Shown here: positions 51,917 through 61,696 of the stretch, piece by piece
How positions within the stretch are numbered: the first letter of the stretch is position 1
How the letters are laid out: each line of letters begins with the position of its first letter
NCBI RefSeq assembly: GCF_001855565.1
Contig: NZ_MKCR01000032.1
Span: 1 to 64,000 of the forward strand
DNA from: Chromobacterium amazonense
GTDB taxonomy: Bacteria; Pseudomonadota; Gammaproteobacteria; Burkholderiales; Chromobacteriaceae
Length of the DNA: 64,000 nt
Direction: 5' to 3'
The notes under the pieces: generated by a model
Database searches by the model: none
The model's input: only the letters and a program-made list of their open reading frames with translations
Told to the model about the DNA's origin: nothing
Position numbers and translations under genes: made by a program

Positions 51917-53362
51917 ATGAATGCTTCTTTATCCATCGCCGCGCGCGGCGCCGGCATCGCGCTGTGCCTGTGGCTTCCCGTTTCCTCTCAAGCGGGGCAG
52001 GCCCCGGCTGCCGCCGATCCGCAAACGGTAGCGCAGTATCTGAAACAGGCCAAAGCCAGCCAGCAACCCGCCAGGCTACTTGGCGAAAGCGAGCAAGACG
52101 GCGTCACCGTGCGCAGCTACAGTTTTGTCTCGCAGCGTTGGCCGGGCCTGGGCAGCACGCTGGCCAGCGACGCGCCGCAGTGGGAGCATGAATTGAAGCT
52201 GGCGTTGCCGCCGGAACGCAAGCCCGGCTCGCCGGTGCTGCTGTATATCAGCGGCGGCAGCAACCATGCAGAGAAGGGCCCGCAAGCGCCGCAGGATCCG
52301 TTGCCGATCGCCGAACTGGCGCGCGGGTTGGGCATCGCGGTGGCCGAGCTGTATTACGCTCCCAACCAGAGCCTGAAGCTGGACGGACAGCCGGCTGGCC
52401 GCGAGGACGCGCTGGTCGCCTACAGCTGGCGCAAGAGCATGGACCAGCCGGAGGCCGACCGTTTCAGCTCCTTGCATCTGCCGATGACACAGGCCGCCGT
52501 CGCGGCGATGGATGCGATCCAGGCCAGCTTGCCGGATGCGCGCGCCTTCGTGCTTTCGGGCAGCTCCAAGCGCGGCTGGACCAGTTGGCTGGCCGGATTG
52601 AACGACGAGCGGGTCCAGGCCATCGTGCCGGTGGTCGCCGATTTCTGGAACATTCGCGTAAATTTCACCCACGTATACAACAGCTACGGCAAGCAATGGC
52701 CGGTGGCGCTGCGGGATTATGACAGAAACGGCATCACCGGCGAGGTGCTGAACGGCAGCCCCGGCTTCGACGCCTTGCTGCGGTTCGAAGACGTGGTCAA
52801 CTACCCGGAAAGCATGGCGCGGCTGGCGAAATACATGATTTCCGCGTCCGGGGACGACTTCGCGGTGCCGGACTCCGCCTGGAGCTATCTGCCGATGTTG
52901 AAGGGGCCGATGCAGCTGCGCTATCTGCCCAATCAGTCCCATTACGTGGGCAGCCAGCAGGTGGCCGAGGCGCTGCGACAGTTCATGGGCCGCTGGCTGG
53001 CTGGCAAGCCTTTGCCGGAGGCCAGCGTGGACGGGGACGAGCGCAATGGCCGGATCAGCGTGAGCACCCGGGAGCCGGCGGTCCACGCCAGATTATGGCT
53101 GGCGCGCAATCCGGACCGCCGCGATTTCCGCCTCCGTTCCGGCATCCGCTATCAGGAGCAGCCGATCGAGGGCAAGTGCCGGCTGGGCGAGTGCCGCTTC
53201 GAATTCACGCCTGACGCCGCACAGCCGGGCTGGCAGGCTTATTTCATCGAGTTCGAGGGCAAGGATTTCACCTGGACCACGCCGCCGCTGATCTGGCCCA
53301 AGCGCTATCCCGATGGCTCGAACGTGCCTGTCGCCGCGCCGCGGCTGCAACTGGGCGGCTGA
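51917..53362 (+). CDS. PhoPQ-activated pathogenicity-related (PqaA-like) protein
   Basis: Exported alpha/beta-hydrolase-like protein of 481 residues, PhoPQ_related family (Salmonella PqaA). Signal peptide about 1-25 (ends SSQAG). Landmarks: VLLYISGGSNHAEKG, the nucleophile-type FVLSGSSKRGWTSWL (GSSKRG), IVPVVADFWN and YLPNQSHYV with a likely catalytic His. The start is uncertain: ATG 51917 best fits the signal peptide, ATG 51902 and upstream frames to 51854 are possible, and none has a good ribosome site. Lies behind the MITE-like element; substrate unknown. Confidence 0.83.
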   Translation: MNASLSIAARGAGIALCLWLPVSSQAGQAPAAADPQTVAQYLKQAKASQQPARLLGESEQDGVTVRSYSFVSQRWPGLGSTLASDAPQWEHELKLALPPERKPGSPVLLYISGGSNHAEKGPQAPQDPLPIAELARGLGIAVAELYYAPNQSLKLDGQPAGREDALVAYSWRKSMDQPEADRFSSLHLPMTQAAVAAMDAIQASLPDARAFVLSGSSKRGWTSWLAGLNDERVQAIVPVVADFWNIRVNFTHVYNSYGKQWPVALRDYDRNGITGEVLNGSPGFDALLRFEDVVNYPESMARLAKYMISASGDDFAVPDSAWSYLPMLKGPMQLRYLPNQSHYVGSQQVAEALRQFMGRWLAGKPLPEASVDGDERNGRISVSTREPAVHARLWLARNPDRRDFRLRSGIRYQEQPIEGKCRLGECRFEFTPDAAQPGWQAYFIEFEGKDFTWTTPPLIWPKRYPDGSNVPVAAPRLQLGG

Positions 53363-53369
53363 GGCCGCT

Positions 53370-54002
53370 TCACGCAAGCTGTAATAGGCGGTCGCGGATC
53401 TGGGCCGGGGCCTTAGACGCCGCCTCCCAGTCCGCGCGCCGGTAGCGGCCATCCTCCAGCAGATCGGCGCCAAAATAATCGCAGCCCAGCAAGCGGATGG
53501 ACGCGGGCAGCGCCGTCTGCGCCTCTTCTAGCAGCGCCGACTCCACATCCGGCACCAGCGCCGGCAGCGCCCTCCAGGCGCTCTGGTCTATCCAGCCCAT
53601 GCGCCCCAGGCCGGCGATCAATCGCAGGCGCTTTGGCCGCAGCCGGAAGAACATGAAATCCAGCGCCAGCCACTCTTCGGCTTCCGGGATATAGCGCAAG
53701 AGGCGCTGACGCAAAGCGTCCGGCGCCTCGAAGCATTCCGCATCGCCCAATATCGTCATCCGCGAGGCCGATTGCGCGGCATCGTCGCCAGGGGCCAGCA
53801 AGGACAGGCTGATGCGCGGATCGGCCTGCAGATTTTTGCTGTGCTCGGCCAGGGCGCTGGCCACGAATACCGGATGATGATGCTCGTCGCAGCAATACTG
53901 GATGGCGCTGGCGTAGGGGTAGCCCGGATCATGCTGCGACTGGGTGGCTAGCGTGGCGTGCCGGCATTGATGCAGCAGGCTGATGGCGAGATCCGGTTTC
54001 AT
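53370..54002 (-). CDS. HugZ-like FMN-binding split-barrel protein
   Basis: Protein of 210 residues with an N-terminal pyridoxamine-oxidase-type split barrel (about 10-130: HATLATQSQHDPGYPYASAI, SLSLLAPGD, RMTILGDAECFE) and a C-terminal DUF2470-like domain (LGCDYFGADLLEDGRYRRAD). This arrangement is that of HugZ-type heme-degrading or heme-handling proteins. It converges with the PqaA-like gene, stops seven bases apart. Role in heme use is inferred from family only. Confidence 0.75.
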   Translation of the reverse strand: MKPDLAISLLHQCRHATLATQSQHDPGYPYASAIQYCCDEHHHPVFVASALAEHSKNLQADPRISLSLLAPGDDAAQSASRMTILGDAECFEAPDALRQRLLRYIPEAEEWLALDFMFFRLRPKRLRLIAGLGRMGWIDQSAWRALPALVPDVESALLEEAQTALPASIRLLGCDYFGADLLEDGRYRRADWEAASKAPAQIRDRLLQLA

Positions 54003-54052
54003 ATCGGGCTTCCGGCAGGGAAAGATGCCGACATTCTAGGACGAGGGCGAGT

Positions 54053-54081
54053 AAAACAAAACGCCCCGCGGGGCGGGGCGT
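54053..54081 (-). terminator. terminator after the first S53 protease gene
   Basis: On the minus strand ACGCCCC-GCCCCGC-GGGGCGT followed by TTTGTTTT, about 22 bp beyond the stop at 54103. Confidence 0.85.
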
Positions 54082-54102
54082 CCATCTAAAGGCGAAATGC
54101 GT

Positions 54103-55722
54103 TCAGAACCCTGCGGTCTTGGCGACGAAGGCGTTCAGATTCGCCACGTTCAAACTCCCCCAGCCGGTGGCATAGTCCCAGCCCGCCTTGGCCGAGAATG
54201 CGCCATTGCTGCCGCTGGCCACGTCATGGTACAGCGTGGGATTGGCCTTGAAGTACTTGTAGATGGCTGGGTTGGGCGAAACCAGCTTATTGCCGTTGAG
54301 CGACTGGATACGGTTCCAAAAACCGCTGAACAAGGGCGCGGCCAGGCTGGTGCCGCCTACTTGATAGGTGCTGCCGGCAACCAGCACCAGCTCGCCGCTG
54401 TTCGGATCGGCGTCAAAAGCGATATCAGGCACCCCGCGGCGTGTCTTGGAGGTGGTCAACACGCCGGCTGCGGTTTGCCATGACGGCGCGGCTTCGGTGT
54501 AGCTCGGTCCGCCGCCGCCGCCGCTCCAGGTTTTTTCGCTGCTGTAAGCGTTGGCGCCGCTGGTGGTCAGCGTGGTGCCGCCCACCGCAATCACGTAAGG
54601 CGATACCGCCGGATAGCTTTGGTACGGCGTGCCGCCGCCGCACTCGTAAGAGCCGGAATCGCCGCTGGAAACGGAGAAGGTTTGGCCGTGCGCCACGGCG
54701 GCTTGCAGCATTTGGTCCACGCTGGCGGTCATGCCGGAGTATTGCGCGCTCAGCTCGCATTCGCCCAGCGATACATTGACCACCTTGGCGCTGTTGGCGC
54801 TGACCGCGGCATTGATGGCGGCGGCGATGTCGCTATTGCTCATCGACGGCGCCACATAAAACTGCAGTTGCTTCAGCGCGCCGCCGCTGGCGGCGAGTAT
54901 GGTCTGGCTATCCAGATTCCACTCCACGATGCCGGAAGTGTCGGACGAAGGACTGCCTGCATTGACGATGGCCACGCTGGGCGCGGCAAAGCCGGCGCTT
55001 CTGGCGTAGCTGTTCAGGTCGGCAACCGTCTGGCTCAGGTTTCCTTCCGCAATAATGCCGGCCACACCGCTCTTGGCAGCCGGCAGGCTGGCCGCGTTAT
55101 AGATAGCGGCGAAGTCGGTCGGTTTGTGCGCGACGATGCCGGTGCTGGCCTTGGCCACGCTCTGGGCATGGAAGGCGGTATGGAATTGATGGACGTTTTG
55201 CAAGCCGTGCACCGCCAGCACGATGCCGGACAGGCTGGCCGGCACCTGGACATTGGCGGTGTTGGCGTAGGCCTGGCGGCCATTGACGCTGTAACGATGC
55301 AACTTGGTTTGGAACGCCTTGTAAACTGTGGCGTGGCTGCCGTCGGCCGTTACCAGCAGATTGTTGGGAGAGACGGTGATATTGCGGAAGCCGTTCTGTT
55401 GCAGATGGCTCACCACCTGCTGAACCTGAGCCGAGGTGGGCGCGTATTGGGCCATGAACTGCGCGTCGCTGATCGGCTGGCTTTGTCCGGACTGGATGCT
55501 GCTGGTCAGCGCATCCAGTTGAGATTGGTTGCGCAGCGCCAAGCTGATAGCCACATGAACCAGCTCACCGCCAGCGAGTTCGCCATTGTCTACGGCACCG
55601 GGTATCAGCTGTTGCACCGGGTGCGCCTGAGTGGTGGTGGCGGTCCAGTTGCCGGCGGCCTGCGCCGGTATGCCGAATGCGCCGCCAATCAGCAGCAGAA
55701 GGGTGGAATATCTTGCCCGCAT
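54103..55722 (-). CDS. secreted S53-family (sedolisin/kumamolisin-like) peptidase 1
   Basis: Exported serine-carboxyl peptidase precursor of 539 residues. Signal peptide about 1-22; pro-domain about 35-190 (NQSQLDALTSSIQSGQSQPI onward, ending LAVHGLQNVHQFHT); catalytic domain to the end. Catalytic Glu and Asp are in VEWNLDSQTI (E-x3-D); the nucleophile Ser is in QVGGTSLAAPLFSG; the oxyanion Asp precedes in VNVSLGECE and SSGDSGSYECGGG. A calcium site is expected in the C-terminal YATGWGSLN. Its own ribosome site and terminator mark it as a single gene. Paralog at 55974. Confidence 0.92.
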   Translation of the reverse strand: MRARYSTLLLLIGGAFGIPAQAAGNWTATTTQAHPVQQLIPGAVDNGELAGGELVHVAISLALRNQSQLDALTSSIQSGQSQPISDAQFMAQYAPTSAQVQQVVSHLQQNGFRNITVSPNNLLVTADGSHATVYKAFQTKLHRYSVNGRQAYANTANVQVPASLSGIVLAVHGLQNVHQFHTAFHAQSVAKASTGIVAHKPTDFAAIYNAASLPAAKSGVAGIIAEGNLSQTVADLNSYARSAGFAAPSVAIVNAGSPSSDTSGIVEWNLDSQTILAASGGALKQLQFYVAPSMSNSDIAAAINAAVSANSAKVVNVSLGECELSAQYSGMTASVDQMLQAAVAHGQTFSVSSGDSGSYECGGGTPYQSYPAVSPYVIAVGGTTLTTSGANAYSSEKTWSGGGGGPSYTEAAPSWQTAAGVLTTSKTRRGVPDIAFDADPNSGELVLVAGSTYQVGGTSLAAPLFSGFWNRIQSLNGNKLVSPNPAIYKYFKANPTLYHDVASGSNGAFSAKAGWDYATGWGSLNVANLNAFVAKTAGF

Positions 55723-55973
55723 GCCATTTCTCCCTGAAGAAACCGCGTCCCGTCCTTGGATGATAGACGGGGAAGTACGCGTTTTTACTAGATAGCGAGC
55801 GCGCTGGCTTTTGTAAAGTAATTGCTCTTAAATTACCCGGTTTATTTGTAATTGTTTACGCAAAATTCAGATTGCATCCGCAAAGTGTGGATGGCTGGAT
55901 ACACCGGCATTGGCGCGTGGATAACAGAAAACCCCGGGCAAGCCCGGGGTTTCCGTCAGCGTAGCCGCTTCGA
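55723..55973. other. 251-bp gap between the two S53 genes
   Basis: It holds the upstream region of peptidase 1, AT-rich near 55780-55870, and the terminator of peptidase 2. No gene is seen. Confidence 0.5.
55928..55953 (-). terminator. terminator after the second S53 protease gene
   Basis: AAACCCCGGGC-AA-GCCCGGGGTTT with A- and T-runs, 20 bp beyond the stop at 55974. Confidence 0.9.
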
Positions 55974-57611
55974 TCAGAAGCCGGAGTGGCTGCCGATGAA
56001 GGTGTTCAGCGCGGACACGTTCAGGCTGCCCCAACCGGTGGCGTAATCCCAGCCCTTGGTGGCTTTGTAGCCGCCATTGTTGCCGGTGGTCACGTCGTGG
56101 TACAGGCCGGTATTGGTCTTGAAGTACTGGTAGATGGCCGGGTTCGGCGATACCAGGCTATTGCCGTGAGCGGACTGGATGCGGGCCCAGAAGCCGGTGA
56201 ACAGCGGAGCCGCCAGGCTGGTGCCGCCGATCTGCTGGTTGCTGCCGTTTACCACGACCAGCGCGCCGCTGTTCGGGTCGGCGTCAAACGACACATCCGG
56301 CACGCCGCGCTTGGTCTTGGAAGTGGTCAGCACGCCGGCCTTGGTTTGCCAAGCCGGTGCCGCTTCTACAACGCTGGGGCCGCCGCCGCCGCCGTTCCAT
56401 ACCGATTCCGACGAGTACTTGGTGCCGCTGGTGGACAGCGTGGTGCCGCCCACTGCGATCACGTACGGCGAGGTGGCCGGATAGCTCTGGCCTGCGCTGC
56501 TGCCGCATTCGGCGGAGCCGGAGTCGCCGGTGGACACCGAGAAAGTCTGGCCCTGAGCGACGGCGGTTTGGAAGATCTGGTCGTCGGAGGCGACGGTGCC
56601 GTCGCTCTGCGCGTCGCTTTCGCATTCGCCCAGCGAGACGTTGATCACCTTGGCCGAGCCATCGCTGACTGCCGAGTTGTAGGCTGCGGTGATGTCGGCG
56701 TTGGTCATCGAGGTGGCGACGTAGAAATTCATTTGTTGCAGCGCGCCGCCCGCGGCAGCCAGGATGTCTTGGCTATCCAGGTTCCATTCGCCTACGCCGT
56801 CGGTGTCGGAAGAGGCGTCGCCGGCGTTGATCACATTGGTCTGCACATAGCTGTAGCCGGCGGAATCTTCGAACTGCTGCAGGTCTTGCAGGGTTTGGGT
56901 CAAATCGCCTTCGGAGATGATGCCGACGGTGGTGTTGCTGGCCGGCGGCAGGCTGCTGGCGTTGTAGATCAGCGGGAAGTCGGTCGGATTATGGCCGACC
57001 ACGCTGTTGGTCTTGGCTTTGGCGAAAGCTTGAACGCCGGCTTTCTGCAGCGTGGTGTGGAAGGTGTGAACGTTTTGCAGGCCGTGGACGGCAAGCACGA
57101 TATCGCCCAGCGATTGCGGCACTTGGGCGGCGGTCACGTTGGCGAAGGCGGTGCGGCCATTGGCGTTGAAGCGATGCAGCGTCGCGTTGAAGGCGGTCTT
57201 GGCGGTGGCGGCGGAGCCGTCAGCGGTGATCAGCATGCGGTTGGCGGCGACTTTGATATTGCGGAAGCCGCTCTTTTGCAGGTGGGCTACAACCTGCTGC
57301 ACCTGAGCCTGGGTGGGGGCGAACTGGGCCATGAACTCGTTGTGGCTCAGTGTCTTGTGGCTGGTGCCGGCCAGCAGGCTGCTGGTCAGCGCATCCAATT
57401 GCGCCTTGTTGCGCAGCTTCAGCGTCACGGCTACATGCACGGATTGGCCGGCGGCAACTTCGCCAGTGCTTTGGGCAGTGGCGGAGCGCGTCAGCGTGGA
57501 AACCAGCGGATGGGCCTGGGTGGCGGTATTGACCCAGGCTTCACCGGCTTGAGCGCCAGCGGTGAACAGGCCGGCAACAATCAGTGCGACAGCGTGATGT
57601 TTTGCAATCAT
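55974..57611 (-). CDS. secreted S53-family peptidase 2
   Basis: Paralog of the preceding peptidase, 545 residues, with the same layout: signal peptide about 1-22 (ends AGAQAGE), pro-domain about 40-195, catalytic domain with GEWNLDSQDI (Glu and Asp), SDGSAKVINVSLGECES, SVSTGDSGSAECGSS, and the Ser nucleophile in QIGGTSLAAPLFTG; ends with YATGWGSLN. Each gene has its own terminator. Members of the family are acid-active endopeptidases. Confidence 0.92.
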   Translation of the reverse strand: MIAKHHAVALIVAGLFTAGAQAGEAWVNTATQAHPLVSTLTRSATAQSTGEVAAGQSVHVAVTLKLRNKAQLDALTSSLLAGTSHKTLSHNEFMAQFAPTQAQVQQVVAHLQKSGFRNIKVAANRMLITADGSAATAKTAFNATLHRFNANGRTAFANVTAAQVPQSLGDIVLAVHGLQNVHTFHTTLQKAGVQAFAKAKTNSVVGHNPTDFPLIYNASSLPPASNTTVGIISEGDLTQTLQDLQQFEDSAGYSYVQTNVINAGDASSDTDGVGEWNLDSQDILAAAGGALQQMNFYVATSMTNADITAAYNSAVSDGSAKVINVSLGECESDAQSDGTVASDDQIFQTAVAQGQTFSVSTGDSGSAECGSSAGQSYPATSPYVIAVGGTTLSTSGTKYSSESVWNGGGGGPSVVEAAPAWQTKAGVLTTSKTKRGVPDVSFDADPNSGALVVVNGSNQQIGGTSLAAPLFTGFWARIQSAHGNSLVSPNPAIYQYFKTNTGLYHDVTTGNNGGYKATKGWDYATGWGSLNVSALNTFIGSHSGF

Positions 57612-58350
57612 GCAAATTTCTCCTCTTTGCAGTGTGTAGATCAGGTGGGCGGTATGCCTTTTCCTGATAAGGGTTCGGTTTATATTGCGAAGCTATGTCT
57701 TAACCGTTTACCCATGACTGCCCCCTTTTTGAGAAGGCATGCCGCAAATTCATGCGACGCTTAATCAATAGTCCAGATAGTCTGTAAATGCCAAATGCAT
57801 TTAATACAAATTCATATTTAAGGCTTTAAATTAATGAAAATTAAAGAATTTTAAGGTTTTTGGAAGGCTTGGCGCCTTGAAAAATGACAAAATAGTGCAA
57901 ATGCTCCATTTGTTGATTTTTTGGTGAAATGCAAATCCGCATGCCTCGTATGTTTTTTTTTAATGTATCGCAGGTGTGTGAATGTTCTGATTTTGTGAAA
58001 TCGGCAACACTCTCTAGGTTTATGGATGCAAAAAAGCAACAAAAGGCCATGATCAGATAGGTGGGCAGATATGTGTTTAGATGTGTTTTTGTGACGATGT
58101 GTGACGTGAATGATTCTTTACACTTGATTTACAAGGAAATTTATAAAACGCCTGTGTGACGGATTGTCGTTATTTCAGAAGTGCGTGATCTCTCTTTTTG
58201 TTCGTGATATCGAGAAAGTAAATGGCTGTTGACGGTGATCATTACAAACTTTCACACTCGAATCACATTCGCTCGGCATGACGAATACAAAGATCCGGCC
58301 GCCCACGAGGCGAGCGGGCGATATATCTACAAAAGGGATTTGGAGAAATC
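57612..58350. other. 739-bp AT-rich intergenic region
   Basis: Upstream region of both the S53 gene (minus) and the TonB-dependent receptor (plus). The centre, about 57770-58240, is much richer in A and T than the flanks. Short frames (for example 57841-58050, minus) have no ribosome site or known family. Promoters were not fixed with confidence. Confidence 0.45.
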
Positions 58351-60909
58351 ATGAACTACAAGAGAAAAACACTGGTGGTGGCCCTGTCGCTGATTGGTAG
58401 TGTCGGCTACATGCCTTTGGCGCACGCTGACTCGGATGGCTCCGGCACGCTGGATCGCGTTGAAGTAACGGGCTCGAACATCAAGCATTCCATAAAGAAG
58501 GAACAAGCTTCTCCTGTGACTATTGTCAGCACCAGCGATCTGGCAAAGCAAGGGATCACGACGGTTGAGCAGGTTGTTAATACCTTGTCTTCTAATCAGT
58601 CCAGCCAAGGTAGTTCCCAAGCGGCTGGTAGTGCTACTGGCGGTGCGTCGTTTGCAGATATGCGCGGCTTAGGTCAGCAATATACATTGGTATTGCTAGA
58701 TGGTCGTCGACTGCCTACCAATCCGTTTGATGGTACCGCAGTTGACCTGAATGCTATTCCGTTGGCTGCTATTGATCGCGTTGAAGTGTTACGTGATGGC
58801 GCATCTGCGATCTATGGAACGGATGCAATTGGTGGTGTAATTAACTTTATCACCAAGAAAACCGCCCAAGGGCTATCCTTTGGTGGGGACTTAAGCGTCC
58901 CGCAGCACTCGGGTGGAAAGAGTCGTAGCGTCAATGCAAGCTATGGTTATGGCAATCTCGCAAGCGATGGGTTCAATGTGTTTGGTGCTGTATCTTATCA
59001 AAAGATAGATCGCATCATGACGATGGACCGGAAGTTTGCTTCCACGGTTAATTCGGATACAAGTACTAGTTCTAATACCTTTCCGAGCAATGTAAGACTG
59101 CCTAATGGCACTTGGGCTAACAATACATGCCTGCCGCCATACTCTGTCGCATCGGGTAATCGCTGCATTGAGTATCCTGGTCTCTACATGGGTATCACGC
59201 CCGATGTGGAGCAGGTCAGCGGGTTTGGCAAGGGGTCTTTGCGCATTGGCGACAGTCATGAGTTGTCTTTGACCTACAGCATTACTCGAACCAAGAATAC
59301 GTCTTATATTGCTCCGGATCCTACGGCATATGACTCATCACCTGGCCACCCCATCTTGCCAGGTGGTGGTCAACTTTGGAGCCGTTCTGTGCCGCTTGGT
59401 GACCGAGTAGACCAAGCTGTGACCACAACGCAAAATCTCCAGCTGAGCATGGAAGGTTTGATTGCAGGCTGGGATTATAAGGCGGGTCTGGGGCATGGCG
59501 AGAACTATGTCACTGATAGCTTGGTTTCCGGATGGATCAGCGGTAGCGCCATCCAGAACGGTATAAACAACAACACCTTCAATCCGTTTGATCAAGGCTA
59601 TGCCAATTGGGAGCCTCTGTCGAGGTCGGGGCAGATTAGCGAAGCCAAGACGACTCTAGATAGCGCTGACTTCAAGGTCAGTAAAGAGTTGACACAATTG
59701 GCAGGCGGCCCGCTAGGTGTTGCATTTGGCACGGAATATCGTCGCGAAAGCATGTACCACAATTACAATTACAGCCTGTCAAAGGATGTGTTGGGAACTG
59801 GTCAGAGCTTCGCGACCAATGCAAGCGGTAGTCGCGACATTTATGCGCTTTCCGCGGAAATGAACCTGCCACTCATCAAGAATTTTGAGGCGCAACTCGC
59901 CGCACGTTACGACCACTATAGTGATGCCGGTGGTTCGTTGAATCCTAAGGTCGCGCTCCGGTTCCAGCCCGATCCGAAAGTCATGTTCCGTGCTTCCGCT
60001 AGTACAGGTTTCAGAGCACCATCGCTGTATCAGTTGTATGAGCCATTCAATGTCAGTCTTACGGGTGGTAAGGGTACCGACCCAATTTACTGCCCGAATG
60101 GCGTACAACAACCTGGCGCAGGACCGAATGCCTGTGTGCCGGATCAGTATCGCTTGGGCAATGCAGGCAGCGCGAATCTGAAGCCGGAAAAGGCATCGTC
60201 CATGTCTATCGGCATGGTATTGGAACCGGTCAAGAACATGACTACCAGCGTAGATCTCTGGTGGACCATGATTCATGATGCTGTTGGCCAGATACCTTGG
60301 TCGACTATCACGGATCCGAATAATGCCGCACGTTTTTCTAATTTGTACGTGCGTGATCCCGCTACCAACGACTACAAGTACATCAATCTGCCTTACCAGA
60401 ATCTTGGTAGCTTGAGTACGGCAGGTTTGGACTTCAAGTTCAGCTGGCAGCTTCCCGCGACCCATTATGGCATTTTTAGCATAGGTCTCGATGGCACTTA
60501 TACCAGCAAGTATCTGCAAGACTATGGTGATGGCCTAGGCTACCAGTCTTCCTTGGGGCAATACAATGTGCCGGGTAGCCTGCCTGCCATTTTCCGTTGG
60601 CAACATGAGTTGACCTTGGGTTGGAACCATGGCGCGTGGAGTGGTGTCCTGTCGCAAAACTACAAGTCTGGGTACACGGATGCGAATCCGTTGGGTCAGA
60701 GCAATATGGTGCGCCCATACTCGACTTGGAACCTTTCTGGAACCTATGTTTGGGATAAGAAGCTGTCCGTTACGCTGGGGGTGAAGAATCTGTTTGACCA
60801 AAACCCACCTTACAGTAATCAGCAGGATGTATTCCAGCAAGGTTATGATCCGCGAGTTTCCGATCCGACCGGCCGCGCCTACTTCCTGAAGGCTAATTAC
60901 AAGATGTAA
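58351..60909 (+). CDS. TonB-dependent outer-membrane receptor
   Basis: Receptor of 852 residues. Signal peptide about 1-26; TonB-box-like LDRVEVTGSNIK at about 33-44; plug domain about 50-170 (ISTVSTSDLAKQG-like start, FADMRGLGQQYTLVLLDGRR, IDRVEVLRDGASAIYGTDAI-GGVINF); then a 22-strand barrel ending in an aromatic-containing tail (YFLKANYKM). The LRDGASAIYG and NNTF features recall receptors of the OmpA-like iron/sugar type seen in Xanthomonadales and Sphingomonads. Codons often end in T or A, unlike neighbouring genes, a sign of recent transfer. It precedes its own tonB-exbB-exbD-exbD set. The ligand is unknown. Confidence 0.92.
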   Translation: MNYKRKTLVVALSLIGSVGYMPLAHADSDGSGTLDRVEVTGSNIKHSIKKEQASPVTIVSTSDLAKQGITTVEQVVNTLSSNQSSQGSSQAAGSATGGASFADMRGLGQQYTLVLLDGRRLPTNPFDGTAVDLNAIPLAAIDRVEVLRDGASAIYGTDAIGGVINFITKKTAQGLSFGGDLSVPQHSGGKSRSVNASYGYGNLASDGFNVFGAVSYQKIDRIMTMDRKFASTVNSDTSTSSNTFPSNVRLPNGTWANNTCLPPYSVASGNRCIEYPGLYMGITPDVEQVSGFGKGSLRIGDSHELSLTYSITRTKNTSYIAPDPTAYDSSPGHPILPGGGQLWSRSVPLGDRVDQAVTTTQNLQLSMEGLIAGWDYKAGLGHGENYVTDSLVSGWISGSAIQNGINNNTFNPFDQGYANWEPLSRSGQISEAKTTLDSADFKVSKELTQLAGGPLGVAFGTEYRRESMYHNYNYSLSKDVLGTGQSFATNASGSRDIYALSAEMNLPLIKNFEAQLAARYDHYSDAGGSLNPKVALRFQPDPKVMFRASASTGFRAPSLYQLYEPFNVSLTGGKGTDPIYCPNGVQQPGAGPNACVPDQYRLGNAGSANLKPEKASSMSIGMVLEPVKNMTTSVDLWWTMIHDAVGQIPWSTITDPNNAARFSNLYVRDPATNDYKYINLPYQNLGSLSTAGLDFKFSWQLPATHYGIFSIGLDGTYTSKYLQDYGDGLGYQSSLGQYNVPGSLPAIFRWQHELTLGWNHGAWSGVLSQNYKSGYTDANPLGQSNMVRPYSTWNLSGTYVWDKKLSVTLGVKNLFDQNPPYSNQQDVFQQGYDPRVSDPTGRAYFLKANYKM

Positions 60910-60926
60910 TTCCGCTGATGAAGGTC

Positions 60927-60962
60927 GCCACCCCAGCCGGGATTTTGCTGGGGTGGCGTTTT
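60927..60962 (+). terminator. terminator after the TonB-dependent receptor
   Basis: GCCACCCCAGC-N9-GCTGGGGTGGC followed by GTTTTG, 18 bp after the stop. It separates the receptor from tonB. Confidence 0.85.
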
Positions 60963-61006
60963 GCGCTTGGCAATCCACTAAAGCCGTTAAGGAAGTGAAC
61001 GTAACA

Positions 61007-61660
61007 ATGTCCTATCCCGCAGTAAGGCAACAGTCAGGTCTGCGCAGCCGCCGCGGCGCCGGTCTGGCCGGGGTGATCATATTCCACGCCGTGCTGATCT
61101 ACGCGCTGGTGACCGGTCTGGCCCAGGGCGTGGTGAAGGTGATCCAGCAGAAGGTGGAAGTGTCGGTGATCAGCGAACCGCCGCCGCCACCGCCGCCACC
61201 GCCGCCGAAGATCGAAAAAGTGGTGCAGCAGCCGACGGCGCCGAAACCGCAGGCCTATGTGCCGCCGGTGGTCAATCCGCCGCCGATGGTGCAATCGCAG
61301 AACGCGATCCAGTCGGTGACGGCCGATCCGGCGCCGCAACCGGCCCCGACGCCGGCGCCGGCAGTGGAAGCGCCGAAAGGCCCGGTGTCCGCCAAGGCCA
61401 ACTGCAGCCATCTGGAATCGCCGGAATACCCGTCCAAGGCCCAGGAAGACGAAATCCAGGGCGTGGTGAACGTGGTGTTCAGCGTCGGCGCCAGCGGCAA
61501 ATACAGCGGCGACGCCAGCTTCAATTTCAGCGGCGACATTCCGCCGCGTTATCGCAGCGCGTTCAAAGCCGCCATTACTACCGCATTGCAGGGTTACACC
61601 TGCCAGGCCAATTCCCAATTGAAACAGGAATTCGGCTTCAAAATGGACTCTGGCTCCTAA
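61007..61660 (+). CDS. tonB: energy transducer TonB
   Basis: Protein of 217 residues. One N-terminal membrane anchor (about 18-38: AGVIIFHAVLIYALVTGLAQ), a proline-rich spacer starting EPPPPPPPPPPKIEKV and continuing to about 125, and a C-terminal TonB domain (about 130-217) with SPEYPSKAQEDEIQGVVNVV, the usual YP..A and G.V.V.F pattern. It carries proton-motive energy from ExbB/ExbD to outer-membrane receptors. ATG 61007 has AAGGAAG upstream. Confidence 0.92.
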   Translation: MSYPAVRQQSGLRSRRGAGLAGVIIFHAVLIYALVTGLAQGVVKVIQQKVEVSVISEPPPPPPPPPPKIEKVVQQPTAPKPQAYVPPVVNPPPMVQSQNAIQSVTADPAPQPAPTPAPAVEAPKGPVSAKANCSHLESPEYPSKAQEDEIQGVVNVVFSVGASGKYSGDASFNFSGDIPPRYRSAFKAAITTALQGYTCQANSQLKQEFGFKMDSGS

Positions 61661-61696
61661 GACCAGGGCCTCTCAAGACACAAAGGAGCAAATACC

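Noticed and set aside
57841..58050. 69-codon minus-strand frame in the AT-rich gap
   Set aside because: No ribosome site, unusual composition and no family; likely chance in AT-rich DNA.
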